Origin: Melghiribacillus thermohalophilus
Lineage (GTDB): Bacteria; Bacillota; Bacilli; Bacillales; Alkalibacillaceae
NCBI RefSeq assembly: GCF_004342905.1
Contig: NZ_SMAN01000001.1
Span: 151,437-215,436 of the forward strand
DNA: 64,000 bases
Direction of reading: 5' to 3'
The number at the start of each line of letters is the position of its first letter. Position 1 is the stretch's first letter. The position numbers and the translations under genes are program-made. This document shows positions 51,896-59,501 of the stretch, one piece after another. The notes under the pieces are model-generated. The model saw nothing but the letters and a program-made list of their open reading frames with translations. It did no database searches and was not told where the DNA came from.

Positions 51896-52669
51896 TTATT
51901 TCAATTTTGCAGCAGTCATTTTCCATTTTCCTTTTTTGGTTTTTCCATGAATGGCCTGGAACTTGCTTCTTCCTTTTTTCCGAATGGAAAACAGGTCTCC
52001 CTCTTCAACCTGAAAAGCAGGGTTTTCCACAATCCGAAAATTCACTTTGACTGCTCCCTTTTTGATCCAATCGATCGCCTTTTGTCTGGACACCTGATAA
52101 ATTTCACTGATCACCGCATCGAGGCGAAGGGAAGAAACGGTTCCGGAAATGATGATCCACTCTTCCTGAGACGGTCGGAAATCACGAAGTTCTTTCTCAC
52201 AAAACTCCACCTTTGCCTTTCTAATTCCTGTGAGATGAAAACGCAAAAATGTGCTGATCTCCTGATCACATAAAATTTGTATCCGGTCATTATGAATGAT
52301 GATATCCCCGAGTTTTTTCCGCTTGATCCCAAGAGACATGAGGGAACCGAGCACATCACGGTGGGTGATTTGAACAAATTTATTCGGATAAGATGCTTCT
52401 AACAATCCAATATGAAAGTCATCTTCTGTCAGGTTCTCATAATAGGGAGCCAGAATCCCCCGCTTTCTTTCCGTTTGTTCTCCCCCTCCAAAAAAATGGA
52501 GTTTGAAATCGGAATGTTGGCCGACTATGCTTTGAAATATATGCTGTTCCCTTGGATCTAAAAAATCTGTCAGCTTTGGAATGTAGCTCTGTTCCACTTC
52601 CTCTTTCCAGGATAAAACCTGGTCTATAAACGATTTTTCTTCCTCCCGAAAATGCTGATAAATATCCAT
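51896..52669 (-). CDS. ylmH: S4-domain RNA-binding protein YlmH (RqcP-related family, cell division cluster)
   Basis: YlmH family member encoded in the sepF-divIVA cluster; an RNA-binding role in translation rescue has been described for family members. The C-terminal ~70 residues form an S4 domain (LDAVISEIYQVSRQKAIDWIKKGAVKVN, two pieces). The N-terminal part carries FLDPREQ and a GALLGSLMSLGIKR-like HRDVLGSLMSLGIKR segment. I chose the ATG at 52669 with GAGGGG 6 bases upstream, giving 257 residues. Confidence 0.93.
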   Translation of the reverse strand: MDIYQHFREEEKSFIDQVLSWKEEVEQSYIPKLTDFLDPREQHIFQSIVGQHSDFKLHFFGGGEQTERKRGILAPYYENLTEDDFHIGLLEASYPNKFVQITHRDVLGSLMSLGIKRKKLGDIIIHNDRIQILCDQEISTFLRFHLTGIRKAKVEFCEKELRDFRPSQEEWIIISGTVSSLRLDAVISEIYQVSRQKAIDWIKKGAVKVNFRIVENPAFQVEEGDLFSIRKKGRSKFQAIHGKTKKGKWKMTAAKLK

Positions 52670-52709
52670 ACTCATCCCCTCGAAAATAAAAAGGTGACTG
52701 ATAGAAAAT

Positions 52710-52735
52710 GCCCCTGCTTATAAGCAAGCAAGGGC
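52710..52735 (-). terminator. Hairpin between ylmG and ylmH
   Basis: GCCCTTGCTT and AAGCAGGGGC pair over 10 bases (one G-U) on the minus strand, followed by ATTTTC. The tail is weak, so it may only attenuate transcription into ylmH-divIVA. Confidence 0.4.
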
Positions 52736-52750
52736 TGAAACATATCAAAC

Positions 52751-53020
52751 TCACAATCCAAACAAGATACTGAATAATACACTTAGTCCATATCCGGCAA
52801 ACTGAAGGACCAGAATCGCCACAATGGGTGAAATATCGATAAACCCGAGAGGCGGTATGACTTTACGAAAAGGTTCCAGATATGGCTCACAAATCTTTGC
52901 CAGAAACTGTCCAATCGATGAATCCCTGGCTCCCGGAAACCAGGATAATAGTATGTAGCCGATGATCGCAAACATATAAAGTTCTAGTGCGGTACTTAGT
53001 AATATATATAGCTGTCCCAT
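52751..53020 (-). CDS. ylmG: YggT family membrane protein YlmG
   Basis: Small membrane protein of 89 residues with two hydrophobic helices at about 5-26 and 65-88. Between them is the family's LSWFPGARDSSIGQFLAKICEPYLEPFRK segment (two pieces). YggT proteins are linked to division or membrane organisation; the exact role is unclear. It lies between sepF and ylmH, its conserved place. AAAGGTGG precedes the ATG at 53020. Confidence 0.95.
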   Translation of the reverse strand: MGQLYILLSTALELYMFAIIGYILLSWFPGARDSSIGQFLAKICEPYLEPFRKVIPPLGFIDISPIVAILVLQFAGYGLSVLFSILFGL

Positions 53021-53026
53021 ATTTAT

Positions 53027-53458
53027 CTACCACCTTTGATCGTGATCCGATTGATGATCATCAAACATATCTGAAATCGAACCTGAAACATCTACATTAT
53101 CAGGTGTGCACAAAAAGGTTTGCTGGCCCAGTTTTTGAATATCACCATTAATAGCATAAACGGTTCCGCTTAAAAAATCTACTATTCGCTTTGCCTGGTG
53201 ATGATCTACTCGTTGTAAATTAATGACAACTGCTTTGCGGTTTTTTAAATGGTCAGCAATTTCCTGTGCTTCATTGTACATTCTTGGTTCACATAACACA
53301 AGTTTTGAGGATTGCTGCATGCTTTTTAAGCTAATCACATTGGAATTTTTTCCTGTTTGTTCCGGTTCAGGGTTACTGTCTGCATAAGTCTCTTCGTCGA
53401 TATATTCATATTCATCCTCAAATGAAAAGAAGGATTTTAGTTTATTTTTAATACTCAA
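53027..53458 (-). CDS. sepF: Cell division protein SepF
   Basis: Forms rings that bundle FtsZ and tether it to membrane. An N-terminal amphipathic start ([18 protein letters not shown]) is followed by an acidic linker and a C-terminal domain from about residue 50 ([49 protein letters not shown]). I chose a TTG at 53458, since AAAGGAGG lies 9 bases upstream and this matches the family start. Length is 143 residues. Confidence 0.95.
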   Translation of the reverse strand: MSIKNKLKSFFSFEDEYEYIDEETYADSNPEPEQTGKNSNVISLKSMQQSSKLVLCEPRMYNEAQEIADHLKNRKAVVINLQRVDHHQAKRIVDFLSGTVYAINGDIQKLGQQTFLCTPDNVDVSGSISDMFDDHQSDHDQRW

Positions 53459-53473
53459 AGTTCGCAACCTCCT

Positions 53474-54154
53474 TTATTCCGTTTCCTTTCCAACCAGTTT
53501 CGTCCCGATCCGTATGTGGGTAGCCCCTTCTTCCACAGCGATTTCATAGTCATTGCTCATTCCCATGGACAAATAGTTGCAGGGGGCATGGGAATATTGT
53601 TTCTGTTGAATCCGATCTCTTAGCTCCCTGAGGGAACGAAAGCAGTTTCTGATCACCTTTTCGTCCCCCGTAAATGGGGCCATAGTCATTAAGCCGATAA
53701 CACGAATAGCCGGATACTCCCTTAGTTTTTCAACAAAGGGATCCACCTCTTCAGGGGCAAGTCCATGTTTGGTTGCTTCACCGGTTACATTGACCTGCAC
53801 AAAACAGGAAACCGTCCGGCTGGCACGCTTTTGAATTTCCCTCGTTAAGGATAGCCTGTCCAGGGAATGAAGATAATCGATATGATCGATTACATGTTTG
53901 ACTTTTCTGGACTGTAATGTTCCAATAAAATGCCAGCTTGCCTGGTCTTTGATATGTTCATATTTATTTAAAAATCCTTCCAGACGGTTTTCTCCTATAT
54001 GATGAATTCCAGCCTCAATGGCTTCTTGTGTCCGGTCTAAAGAAACATATTTGGTAACAGCGATTATATGGACGTCATCTGGATTCCGGTCTGACCTTTC
54101 GCAGGCAGCAACAATCCGTTCTCTGATGTTTTCCAGATTTTTTGCAACTGACAT
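53474..54154 (-). CDS. ylmE: PLP-binding protein of the YggS family (YlmE)
   Basis: Fold type III pyridoxal phosphate protein that helps PLP homeostasis; no definite enzyme reaction known. PLP lysine in IIAVTKYVS near residue 35, HFIGTLQSRKVKHV and LSMGMSNDYEIAVEEGATHIRIG (two pieces) near the end. I chose the ATG at 54154 with AAGGAGG 8 bases upstream; 226 residues. In the conserved ylmD-ylmE-sepF order. Confidence 0.95.
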   Translation of the reverse strand: MSVAKNLENIRERIVAACERSDRNPDDVHIIAVTKYVSLDRTQEAIEAGIHHIGENRLEGFLNKYEHIKDQASWHFIGTLQSRKVKHVIDHIDYLHSLDRLSLTREIQKRASRTVSCFVQVNVTGEATKHGLAPEEVDPFVEKLREYPAIRVIGLMTMAPFTGDEKVIRNCFRSLRELRDRIQQKQYSHAPCNYLSMGMSNDYEIAVEEGATHIRIGTKLVGKETE

Positions 54155-54167
54155 GGAGATATCCTCC

Positions 54168-54953
54168 TTACTCATTCTTTATGCCAATGAAAGCCATCAT
54201 ACGACCGGTTTTCCCCTGATCTCTTCTGTGGGAAAAAAACCATTCCTCTTTATCATACGTACAAAGATCGGTGATTTCAATCCGGTTTTGCCTTACACCT
54301 GCGTCAACAAGCATCGTTTTATTCAGCTGCTTTAAATCAAGCAAATAATGCCCCGGCCTTACGGGTTGAATCAGTTCCTCCGTCTGAAGATTTTCCGGAA
54401 TATGTTGAATGACATGCTGATCCACTTCGTATTGGTCCCTTCCGATACACGGACCGATGACGACAGAAAGTTCAGAAGGGTCAATTCCCTGATCTTTAAA
54501 TATTCGGACCATTTCCCTTCCGATGCCTCCTACCGTTCCGCGCCATCCGGCATGGGCAAGACCGATCCATTTTTGTTTGTCCGCAAAAAAATAAAGGGGC
54601 ACACAATCTGCAAAAACAGCTGTCAGCAATTGCCCCGGACGATTGGTGACTAATCCGTCGCAGGAAATGGTTTTTGAATGATTAACTGTGATTAAGTTGA
54701 CTTGAACCCCATGAACCTGATTCGGCATCACCCAGTTTCTCCGGGGAAACCCAATGATCTCAGCTACACGATGACGATTTTTTTCAACGATTCCAAGATC
54801 ATCTCCAACATGATCGCCCATATTCAGGCTATGATAAGGAGAGTCGCTGTAACCACCTTGCCTCGTGGTGATTCCAGCCACAATTCCGAATTTTTCCCAG
54901 GCGGAAATGGTTAAAATAGAAGGCTGGTTCACAGGTTGAAACGGTTCTGACAT
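54168..54953 (-). CDS. ylmD: Peptidoglycan editing factor PgeF-like multicopper oxidase fold protein (YlmD)
   Basis: Member of the YfiH/PgeF (DUF152) family of purine nucleoside phosphorylase/adenosine deaminase-like enzymes. Metal-binding motifs NQVHG, ADCVPL, HAGWRGT and GPCIGRDQYEVD are all visible. Length is 261 residues. GGAGG is 10 bases before the ATG at 54953. Gap to ylmE is 13 bases. Confidence 0.95.
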   Translation of the reverse strand: MSEPFQPVNQPSILTISAWEKFGIVAGITTRQGGYSDSPYHSLNMGDHVGDDLGIVEKNRHRVAEIIGFPRRNWVMPNQVHGVQVNLITVNHSKTISCDGLVTNRPGQLLTAVFADCVPLYFFADKQKWIGLAHAGWRGTVGGIGREMVRIFKDQGIDPSELSVVIGPCIGRDQYEVDQHVIQHIPENLQTEELIQPVRPGHYLLDLKQLNKTMLVDAGVRQNRIEITDLCTYDKEEWFFSHRRDQGKTGRMMAFIGIKNE

Positions 54954-55030
54954 GGCAAAAATTCCTCCACGAAAGATTTAATATATTTTATCACATTTTT
55001 GGTCCGGTTGCCTGTGCTTTTATCCTGATT

Positions 55031-55312
55031 TTACTGCTGGCTGGAATCAGGATTTTCTTCCTTGGAATGGGTTAATTTTGGCCTTACTGACTTAACTAGA
55101 ATGACATCTTTTCCTATCGTAACAATATTATTCCATGGAATGACCAGTTCTTCCTGTTTCCCGAACAGACCTAACCATTTCCCTTTTAAAGCGATGACTA
55201 ATGCCAGAATGGATCCCTTTTCCGTGTCAATTTCCAGATCATGGATGTATCCTAATTTGCTTCCATCTTCAATAGCGATAATATCCTTTACCTGCAATTC
55301 TGAAATCGTCAT
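55031..55312 (-). CDS. ylmC: PRC-barrel YlmC/YmxH family protein
   Basis: Small beta-barrel protein of about 93 residues in the YlmC/YmxH sporulation-associated family. Typical segments are SELQVKDIIAIEDGSKLGYIHDLEID (two pieces), GSILALVI and VIPWNNIVTIGKDVILV. The ATG at 55312 has GGTGAGG 6 bases upstream; a GTG 12 bases earlier lies in that region. Role not known. The last ~15 residues are polar and variable. Confidence 0.9.
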   Translation of the reverse strand: MTISELQVKDIIAIEDGSKLGYIHDLEIDTEKGSILALVIALKGKWLGLFGKQEELVIPWNNIVTIGKDVILVKSVRPKLTHSKEENPDSSQQ

Positions 55313-55415
55313 AGCCTCCCTCACCCCTTCACCATCAATATATGCAGGAAAATGAAGGGTTTTTCGGAAAAATAAAAAAATCAGGACATGGGGATCATTG
55401 ATGCAAGCAGACCTT

Positions 55416-55661
55416 TTATCGTTTTGGGATTCTTTTCAGTGATTCCAGATCTTCTTCGAGGCTGATTAGTTTTTGTTCCATCATCCCTTTTGCATCCTCG
55501 ACTCCCCGGTTATAAAAATACATACCTAATTCTTCCTGAACGAATTGATAAATGTGATCTGCAGCTAGATCTCCGATTTCTTCTCCCCTTTCTCTGTAAA
55601 AAAACTCTTTTATTCTAGTTTTGCAATCCTGTTTTTGTTGTTCCGGCATACGGAAGCTCAT
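55416..55661 (-). CDS. DUF2164 family protein
   Basis: A soluble, helical 81-residue protein of unknown function. The pattern KTRIKEFFYRERGEEIGDLAA, DHIYQFVQEELGMYFYNRGVEDA (two pieces) is typical of DUF2164. I chose the ATG at 55661 because GGGGG lies 7 bases upstream; the frame is open 21 codons further. It is not usual in the B. subtilis version of this locus, so it is an accessory gene here. Ends with a coiled-coil-like helix. Confidence 0.82.
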   Translation of the reverse strand: MSFRMPEQQKQDCKTRIKEFFYRERGEEIGDLAADHIYQFVQEELGMYFYNRGVEDAKGMMEQKLISLEEDLESLKRIPKR

Positions 55662-55700
55662 GTACGGACCCCCTGTCAGTATTTTGCTTTTCGTCATCTT

Positions 55701-55706
55701 ATTGTA
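55701..55706 (-). promoter_or_regulatory. Extended -10 element of the DUF2164 gene
   Basis: TGTTACAAT on the minus strand is an extended -10 (TGnTACAAT), about 40 bases before the start. No good -35 is seen. Confidence 0.4.
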
Positions 55707-55764
55707 ACATTTCTCTTTTTCCATCGCCTAATTAACCAAAGAAACCTTCAGAGAGGGGATCAAG

Positions 55765-56658
55765 ATGAAATACATAAAACTGTATATCATTGCGACGTTT
55801 TTATGGTTCACAGCTTCCTGCAGCAGTCAGGATCACGGTATGAAAGATGAGAGCGGTGATGCTTCGGCTCAGGAAAATCATGTAGAAGAACAGGCCAATC
55901 TTGATGTAGCCGATCGTTCGAATGATGCAGAGGTCCCAGCCGAATCGAATGACACTCATGCACTGGAACGAATGGTGATGTACAACGTTCATTTACGGAT
56001 AAGCGTCAAACAAATCGACAGTGCTATAGATGAAATCAGCCTTTTGACAAACAAACAAAATGGCTATATTGTCCATTCCTCAGTCAGAAATAACGGTCGG
56101 AATCAGCGGGGCAACATGCAGGTAAGAATTCCAAATGACCAATTAGAACGATTTATAGAGGAGCTTAAAGCAATCAGTGAAAAAATACTGGAGAATGAGA
56201 AACAGGGTAAGGATGTAACCGAAGAATATGTTGACCTCACTTCCCGGCTGAAAGCAAAGCGAGCAGTTGAGATGCGGTTGCTGGAATTCATGGCCCAGGC
56301 CGAAAAAACAGAAGATCTCCTTCAGATTTCCCGTGATTTGGAGAGGGTACAGGGGGAAATTGAATCTATGGAAGGAAGAAAAAATTATCTGGAAAACCGT
56401 ACAGACTATGCTGAGGTTACTATTATTCTCGAAGATATATCTGTACAGGTTCCAGGAATTGCTGAAGAAGATTTACAAACACGAGAAAGAATGAAACAGG
56501 CATTTATTCAGTCGATAAATGGCATTGCAAAATTCTTTTCTGTTTTGGCGGTGCTTGTAGTAGGCTATTCCCCATTTATTATGCTGTTTTTACTTATTGG
56601 AGGAGGAGGGTGGATGATCTATCGGAGGACAAACAGAAAAGCGAACCGACCAGAATAA
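55765..56658 (+). CDS. DUF4349 domain lipoprotein
   Basis: A 297-residue envelope protein. It has a short signal sequence (YIKLYIIATFLWFTA) ending in a lipobox-like TASC with Cys19, a polar linker, then a DUF4349-type domain from about residue 70: QIDSAIDEI, GYIVHSS, MQVRIPNDQLERFIEEL, VTEEYVDLTSRLKAKRA, coiled coil LLQISRDLERVQGEIESMEGRKNYLE (two pieces) and TDYAEVTIIL. One membrane helix at about 258-283 lies near the C-terminus, followed by an Arg/Lys tail. The -3 Thr is an atypical lipobox residue. GAGAGGGG precedes the ATG. Function unknown; divergent from the DUF2164 gene. Confidence 0.85.
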   Translation: MKYIKLYIIATFLWFTASCSSQDHGMKDESGDASAQENHVEEQANLDVADRSNDAEVPAESNDTHALERMVMYNVHLRISVKQIDSAIDEISLLTNKQNGYIVHSSVRNNGRNQRGNMQVRIPNDQLERFIEELKAISEKILENEKQGKDVTEEYVDLTSRLKAKRAVEMRLLEFMAQAEKTEDLLQISRDLERVQGEIESMEGRKNYLENRTDYAEVTIILEDISVQVPGIAEEDLQTRERMKQAFIQSINGIAKFFSVLAVLVVGYSPFIMLFLLIGGGGWMIYRRTNRKANRPE

Positions 56659-56679
56659 AGCGTGTTCGATTATAAAAAT

Positions 56680-56712
56680 AAATGCCTCCATTCGGGCATT
56701 TTATTTTTTTTC
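56680..56712. terminator. Bidirectional terminator between convergent genes
   Basis: AAATGCC and GGCATTT pair with an 8-base loop; T-rich runs follow on the plus strand (TTATTTTTTTT) and AATAAAAA-like A-runs precede it. It serves the DUF4349 gene and probably the minus-strand gene ending at 56701. Confidence 0.75.
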
Positions 56713-57384
56713 CACAAAATGTTTTCCCCTCCTGAATAACAGTGATTTGATAAGCGTTTGATAAATGGAGTCTGTTTCTCGATGCGTTCTGATTTCATGT
56801 AAAAAAGGAAAATCATCTGGTCCTATATTTAATCTGGCCAGGGGTTTTACTTCTCTTTCACAAATCCATTCATCCCGGATACCACCCTGTTTAAATCCTT
56901 CTTTCGGCAAAATATAGACCGTACCTTCATGAAATGGATTACCTTGAAAGGAATCACTTAAAGAAAAATAGTAGTAGCGTCTAATCCCCTTCTTCGTAGG
57001 GACACTCAGGCACATATTTCTCAAAGAGCCTTTATATTGTTCACGATTGATGATGGCAAAAAACATGGGCCAGATCCCATCAGAGGCGGCAAAAACAGCA
57101 CATACCATTTCACCGTTAAAAAGGGACTGCCTCCGGGGTTCAAACCTCTTTATGTTCCTGTTGCTTGTTCCATGAATGAGAACGTTTTTATGTTCAACAA
57201 TATATTGTAGAAATTTGTATTTTGGATAGGTGAGTGAATCATTCATGCTGTTTCCCTCAGCACAGAGACATTCACCGTGAAATAAAGAATCAAAAGCTTC
57301 TCGTTCTTCCCGGGTAACGGTTATTTCTTTCATTTGATTAAAATCAAGCAGATGAAAAAGAATTCGTACAAGCAGATTCTTCAT
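56701..57384 (-). CDS. Unrecognised protein with an HGT motif
   Basis: I do not recognise this 227-residue protein. There is no signal peptide; a short hydrophobic start (NLLVRILFHLL) is followed by LFHGECLCAEGNSMNDSL. Central parts are VLIHGTSNRNIKRFEPRRQ (about residue 69), AVFAASDGIWPMFFAIINREQY and SLRNMCLS. The C-terminal part is basic. The order HGT, then a strand-like AVFAASD about 25 residues later, recalls the first two motifs of ADP-ribosyltransferase-like folds, but the third catalytic Glu is not evident. I chose the ATG at 57384 with AGAGGAA before it. It sits just after sigG in the minus-strand row, probably separate from it because a strong terminator follows sigG. Confidence 0.75.
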   Translation of the reverse strand: MKNLLVRILFHLLDFNQMKEITVTREEREAFDSLFHGECLCAEGNSMNDSLTYPKYKFLQYIVEHKNVLIHGTSNRNIKRFEPRRQSLFNGEMVCAVFAASDGIWPMFFAIINREQYKGSLRNMCLSVPTKKGIRRYYYFSLSDSFQGNPFHEGTVYILPKEGFKQGGIRDEWICEREVKPLARLNIGPDDFPFLHEIRTHRETDSIYQTLIKSLLFRRGKHFVEKK

Positions 57385-57480
57385 GATTCCTCTCCCTGAA
57401 TAAACCTTTTTATTTACGATTCTCCATTCCATCTTCAGAATCCTTCCTTTCGGTTACACAAAGAAAGGCTCATCTTCATG

Positions 57481-57513
57481 AAAAAGCATGGAAATATCCT
57501 TGAATTTCCATGC
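57481..57513 (-). terminator. Rho-independent terminator of sigG
   Basis: GCATGGAAAT and ATTTCCATGC form a perfect 10-base stem followed by TTTTTC on the minus strand, 12 bases past the sigG stop. Confidence 0.9.
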
Positions 57514-57524
57514 CTCTTTATCCG

Positions 57525-58304
57525 TTATTCATTCACATTTTTATTCATTTGTTTAATGGCCGCTTTTTCCAGACGGGAAACCTGGGCCTGGGAAATTCCA
57601 ATTTCTTCTGCCACCTCCATCTGAGTTTTCCCCTGAAAGAAGCGTTTATTTAAAATCATTTTTTCCCGTTCATTCAGCCTCCGCATCCCTTCTTTTAAAG
57701 CAATTTCATCAATCCATAGAGAGTCTTTATTTTTGTCGTCTTTCAGCTGATCCATCACAAAAATTGGGTCCCCGCCATCGTTATAAATAGGCTCAAACAA
57801 AGAGACCGGGTCCTGAATAGCATCCAGTGCAAAAACCACATCCGAATGGGGAACCCCCATCTCTTCTGCAATTTCCATTGGTGTCGGATCTTTCGATGTT
57901 TTGTTGATCAGCTTTTCCCTTACTTGTAGGGCTTTGTAAGCTATATCTCTGAGCGAACGGGATACCCTTATCGGATTGTTATCCCGTAAATAACGGCGAA
58001 TTTCTCCAATAATCATAGGCACTGCATACGTAGAAAATTTCACGTTCTGACTCAGGTCAAAATTATCAATGGATTTCATCAATCCAATACATCCTACCTG
58101 AAACAGATCATCCACATACTCTCCCCGGTGATGAAACCGTTGAATCACACTGAGAACAAGCCGTAAATTTCCGTTGACCAGTTCTTCTCGAGCAGATTGA
58201 TCACCTTCCTGCATCTTTTTAAAAAGTTTCCGCATTTCCTCATTGGTTAAAACCGGCAGTTTGGACGTGTCCACTCCGCATATTTCTACTTTGTGTCGTG
58301 TCAA
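57525..58304 (-). CDS. sigG: RNA polymerase sporulation sigma factor SigG
   Basis: Late forespore sigma factor. The first residues HKVEICGVDTSKLPVL are characteristic. Sigma-70 region 2 holds VDDLFQVGCIGLMKSIDNFD (residues ~65-84), followed by FSTYAVPMIIGEIRRYLRDNNPIRVSRS (two pieces); region 4 is a helix-turn-helix with EEIGISQAQVSRLEKAA at the end. Length is 259 residues. TTG start at 58304 with GGAGGGG 6 bases upstream. A forespore-type promoter lies 34-62 bases upstream. Confidence 0.97.
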   Translation of the reverse strand: MTRHKVEICGVDTSKLPVLTNEEMRKLFKKMQEGDQSAREELVNGNLRLVLSVIQRFHHRGEYVDDLFQVGCIGLMKSIDNFDLSQNVKFSTYAVPMIIGEIRRYLRDNNPIRVSRSLRDIAYKALQVREKLINKTSKDPTPMEIAEEMGVPHSDVVFALDAIQDPVSLFEPIYNDGGDPIFVMDQLKDDKNKDSLWIDEIALKEGMRRLNEREKMILNKRFFQGKTQMEVAEEIGISQAQVSRLEKAAIKQMNKNVNE

Positions 58305-58337
58305 TCTTAACCCCTCCTAAGGAGCTAGTGTATTTTT

Positions 58338-58366
58338 CAGTCTGTCCAAAGGAGGGATTTTTATGC
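58338..58366 (-). promoter_or_regulatory. Candidate sigma-F/sigma-G promoter of sigG
   Basis: On the minus strand GCATA (58366-58362) and GGACAGACTG (58347-58338) match the sigma-F -35 (GYWTA) and 9 of 10 of the -10 pattern GGNRANAHTR, but the spacer is 14 rather than about 16. The same region also reads as a sigma-G-like GCATA with CAGACTG. Forespore control is expected for sigG; the exact site is inferred. Confidence 0.45.
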
Positions 58367-58479
58367 AAAACCGAACTGATCCTCATCAAACGGCGGCAGT
58401 TCTGTCTCTAAGGTCATGTACAAAAGTGGAATGCGCCGATTTTGGCTCCTGATTTAATATCTACATATAGCTAAAGAGG

Positions 58480-58640
58480 GCCGAGACATAAAGTAATGAA
58501 AGTGGGAATAATAGACAAAGAATCGTTTCCCGGTCCGCATGCGTAGACTCCAGAAGAAATAGCACGCTCCGGGATCAGGACAATGAGCTCTTCAGTCAGC
58601 CGGAGACCGTGCCTGTGAAAGCCGAAGCATATGGAATGCA
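58480..58640. repeat. Decayed copy of a Bacillaceae dispersed repeat
   Basis: The stretch GTTTCCCGGTCCGC, GCGTAGACTCCAG, AATAGCACGCTCC and GAAAGCCGAAGCAT resembles the GC-rich dispersed element found between genes in many Bacillaceae, which typically contains GCGTAGACTCCTGCGGG and GGAAAGCGAAG segments. It has no coding frame. The match is from memory and is imperfect, so it may be an old, mutated copy. Confidence 0.5.
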
Positions 58641-58641
58641 T

Positions 58642-58691
58642 AAAAAATATCCGAACGACATCCTTTGACGATGGAAATCGTTCGGATATTT
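58642..58691 (-). terminator. Rho-independent terminator of spoIIGA-sigE
   Basis: AAATATCCGAACGA (58691-58678 read on the minus strand) pairs with TCGTTCGGATATTT (58658-58645 region), 14 bases with a 19-base loop, followed by TTTTTT. It ends the sigE transcript 64 bases past the stop. Confidence 0.85.
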
Positions 58692-58755
58692 GATTTCCCT
58701 ATTCAGTTTGGTTCCGGCCTTATAGAGGAATTTCATACGATAGCCAAAAATTTTG

Positions 58756-59475
58756 CTAAACCATTTTATTAAATTCTTTTCTTAAGCGTTTGATAATTTT
58801 CTTTTCAAGACGGGAAATATATGACTGGGATATCCCCAATAAATCCGCTACATCTTTTTGGGTTTTTTCTTCATTTCCTACCAGGCCAAATCGAAGTTCC
58901 ATAATTTGTTTTTCCCGATCATTTAACGTAGACAACGCTTTATACAGCAATTTTTTGTCTACATTAGCCTCAAGGTCCCGGGTGATAATATCATCATCGG
59001 TTCCGAGCACATCGGAAAGCAGCAATTCATTGCCGTCCCAGTCTACATTTAATGGTTCATCAAAGGAAACTTCAGAACGAATTTTATTATTTCGCCTGAG
59101 ATACATTAATATTTCATTTTCAATGCACCTCGAAGCATAAGTGGCCAGTTTAATTTTCTTTTCGGGATTAAACGTATTTACTGCTTTGATCAATCCAATG
59201 GTTCCAATGCTGATTAAATCCTCAATATGAATACCCGTATTTTCAAATTTTCTCGCAATATATACAACCAGACGCAAATTCCGCTCAATCAGCATGGATC
59301 GGGCTGCTTTATCCCCCTTAGGCAATCGTTTCAGCAGGTCCTTTTCTTCATCTTTAGAAAGGGGAGGGGGAAGTGCCTCATTCCCGCCTATGTAATAAAT
59401 TTCATCGGTTTTAAACCCTAGTCTAAATAAAATTTTGTACCATAAAAATCGGAGCTTAAATTTCCATTTTCTCAT
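58756..59475 (-). CDS. sigE: RNA polymerase sporulation sigma factor SigE (pro-form)
   Basis: Early mother-cell sigma factor made as an inactive precursor. A basic, amphipathic pro-sequence of about 27-29 residues ([18 protein letters not shown]) precedes [18 protein letters not shown], where SpoIIGA cleaves nearby. Region 2 ([22 protein letters not shown], residues ~95-117) and region 4 ([21 protein letters not shown]) are seen. Length is 239 residues. AGGAGAGG precedes the ATG at 59475. Follows spoIIGA by 26 bases. Confidence 0.98.
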   Translation of the reverse strand: MRKWKFKLRFLWYKILFRLGFKTDEIYYIGGNEALPPPLSKDEEKDLLKRLPKGDKAARSMLIERNLRLVVYIARKFENTGIHIEDLISIGTIGLIKAVNTFNPEKKIKLATYASRCIENEILMYLRRNNKIRSEVSFDEPLNVDWDGNELLLSDVLGTDDDIITRDLEANVDKKLLYKALSTLNDREKQIMELRFGLVGNEEKTQKDVADLLGISQSYISRLEKKIIKRLRKEFNKMV

Positions 59476-59501
59476 CTGACTTTTTCCTCTCCTTTTCCTG
59501 T

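Larger units (their letters stand above)
58305..58755. other. Intergenic region between sigG and sigE
   Basis: No gene is supported here. It holds the sigG promoter, a decayed dispersed repeat (about 58480-58640) and the sigE terminator. Confidence 0.6.

Noticed and set aside
55325-55359. CCCTTCA/TGAAGGG hairpin with T-run on the plus strand
   Set aside because: No plus-strand gene lies upstream that would need it, and the stem is only 7 bases with a 21-base loop.
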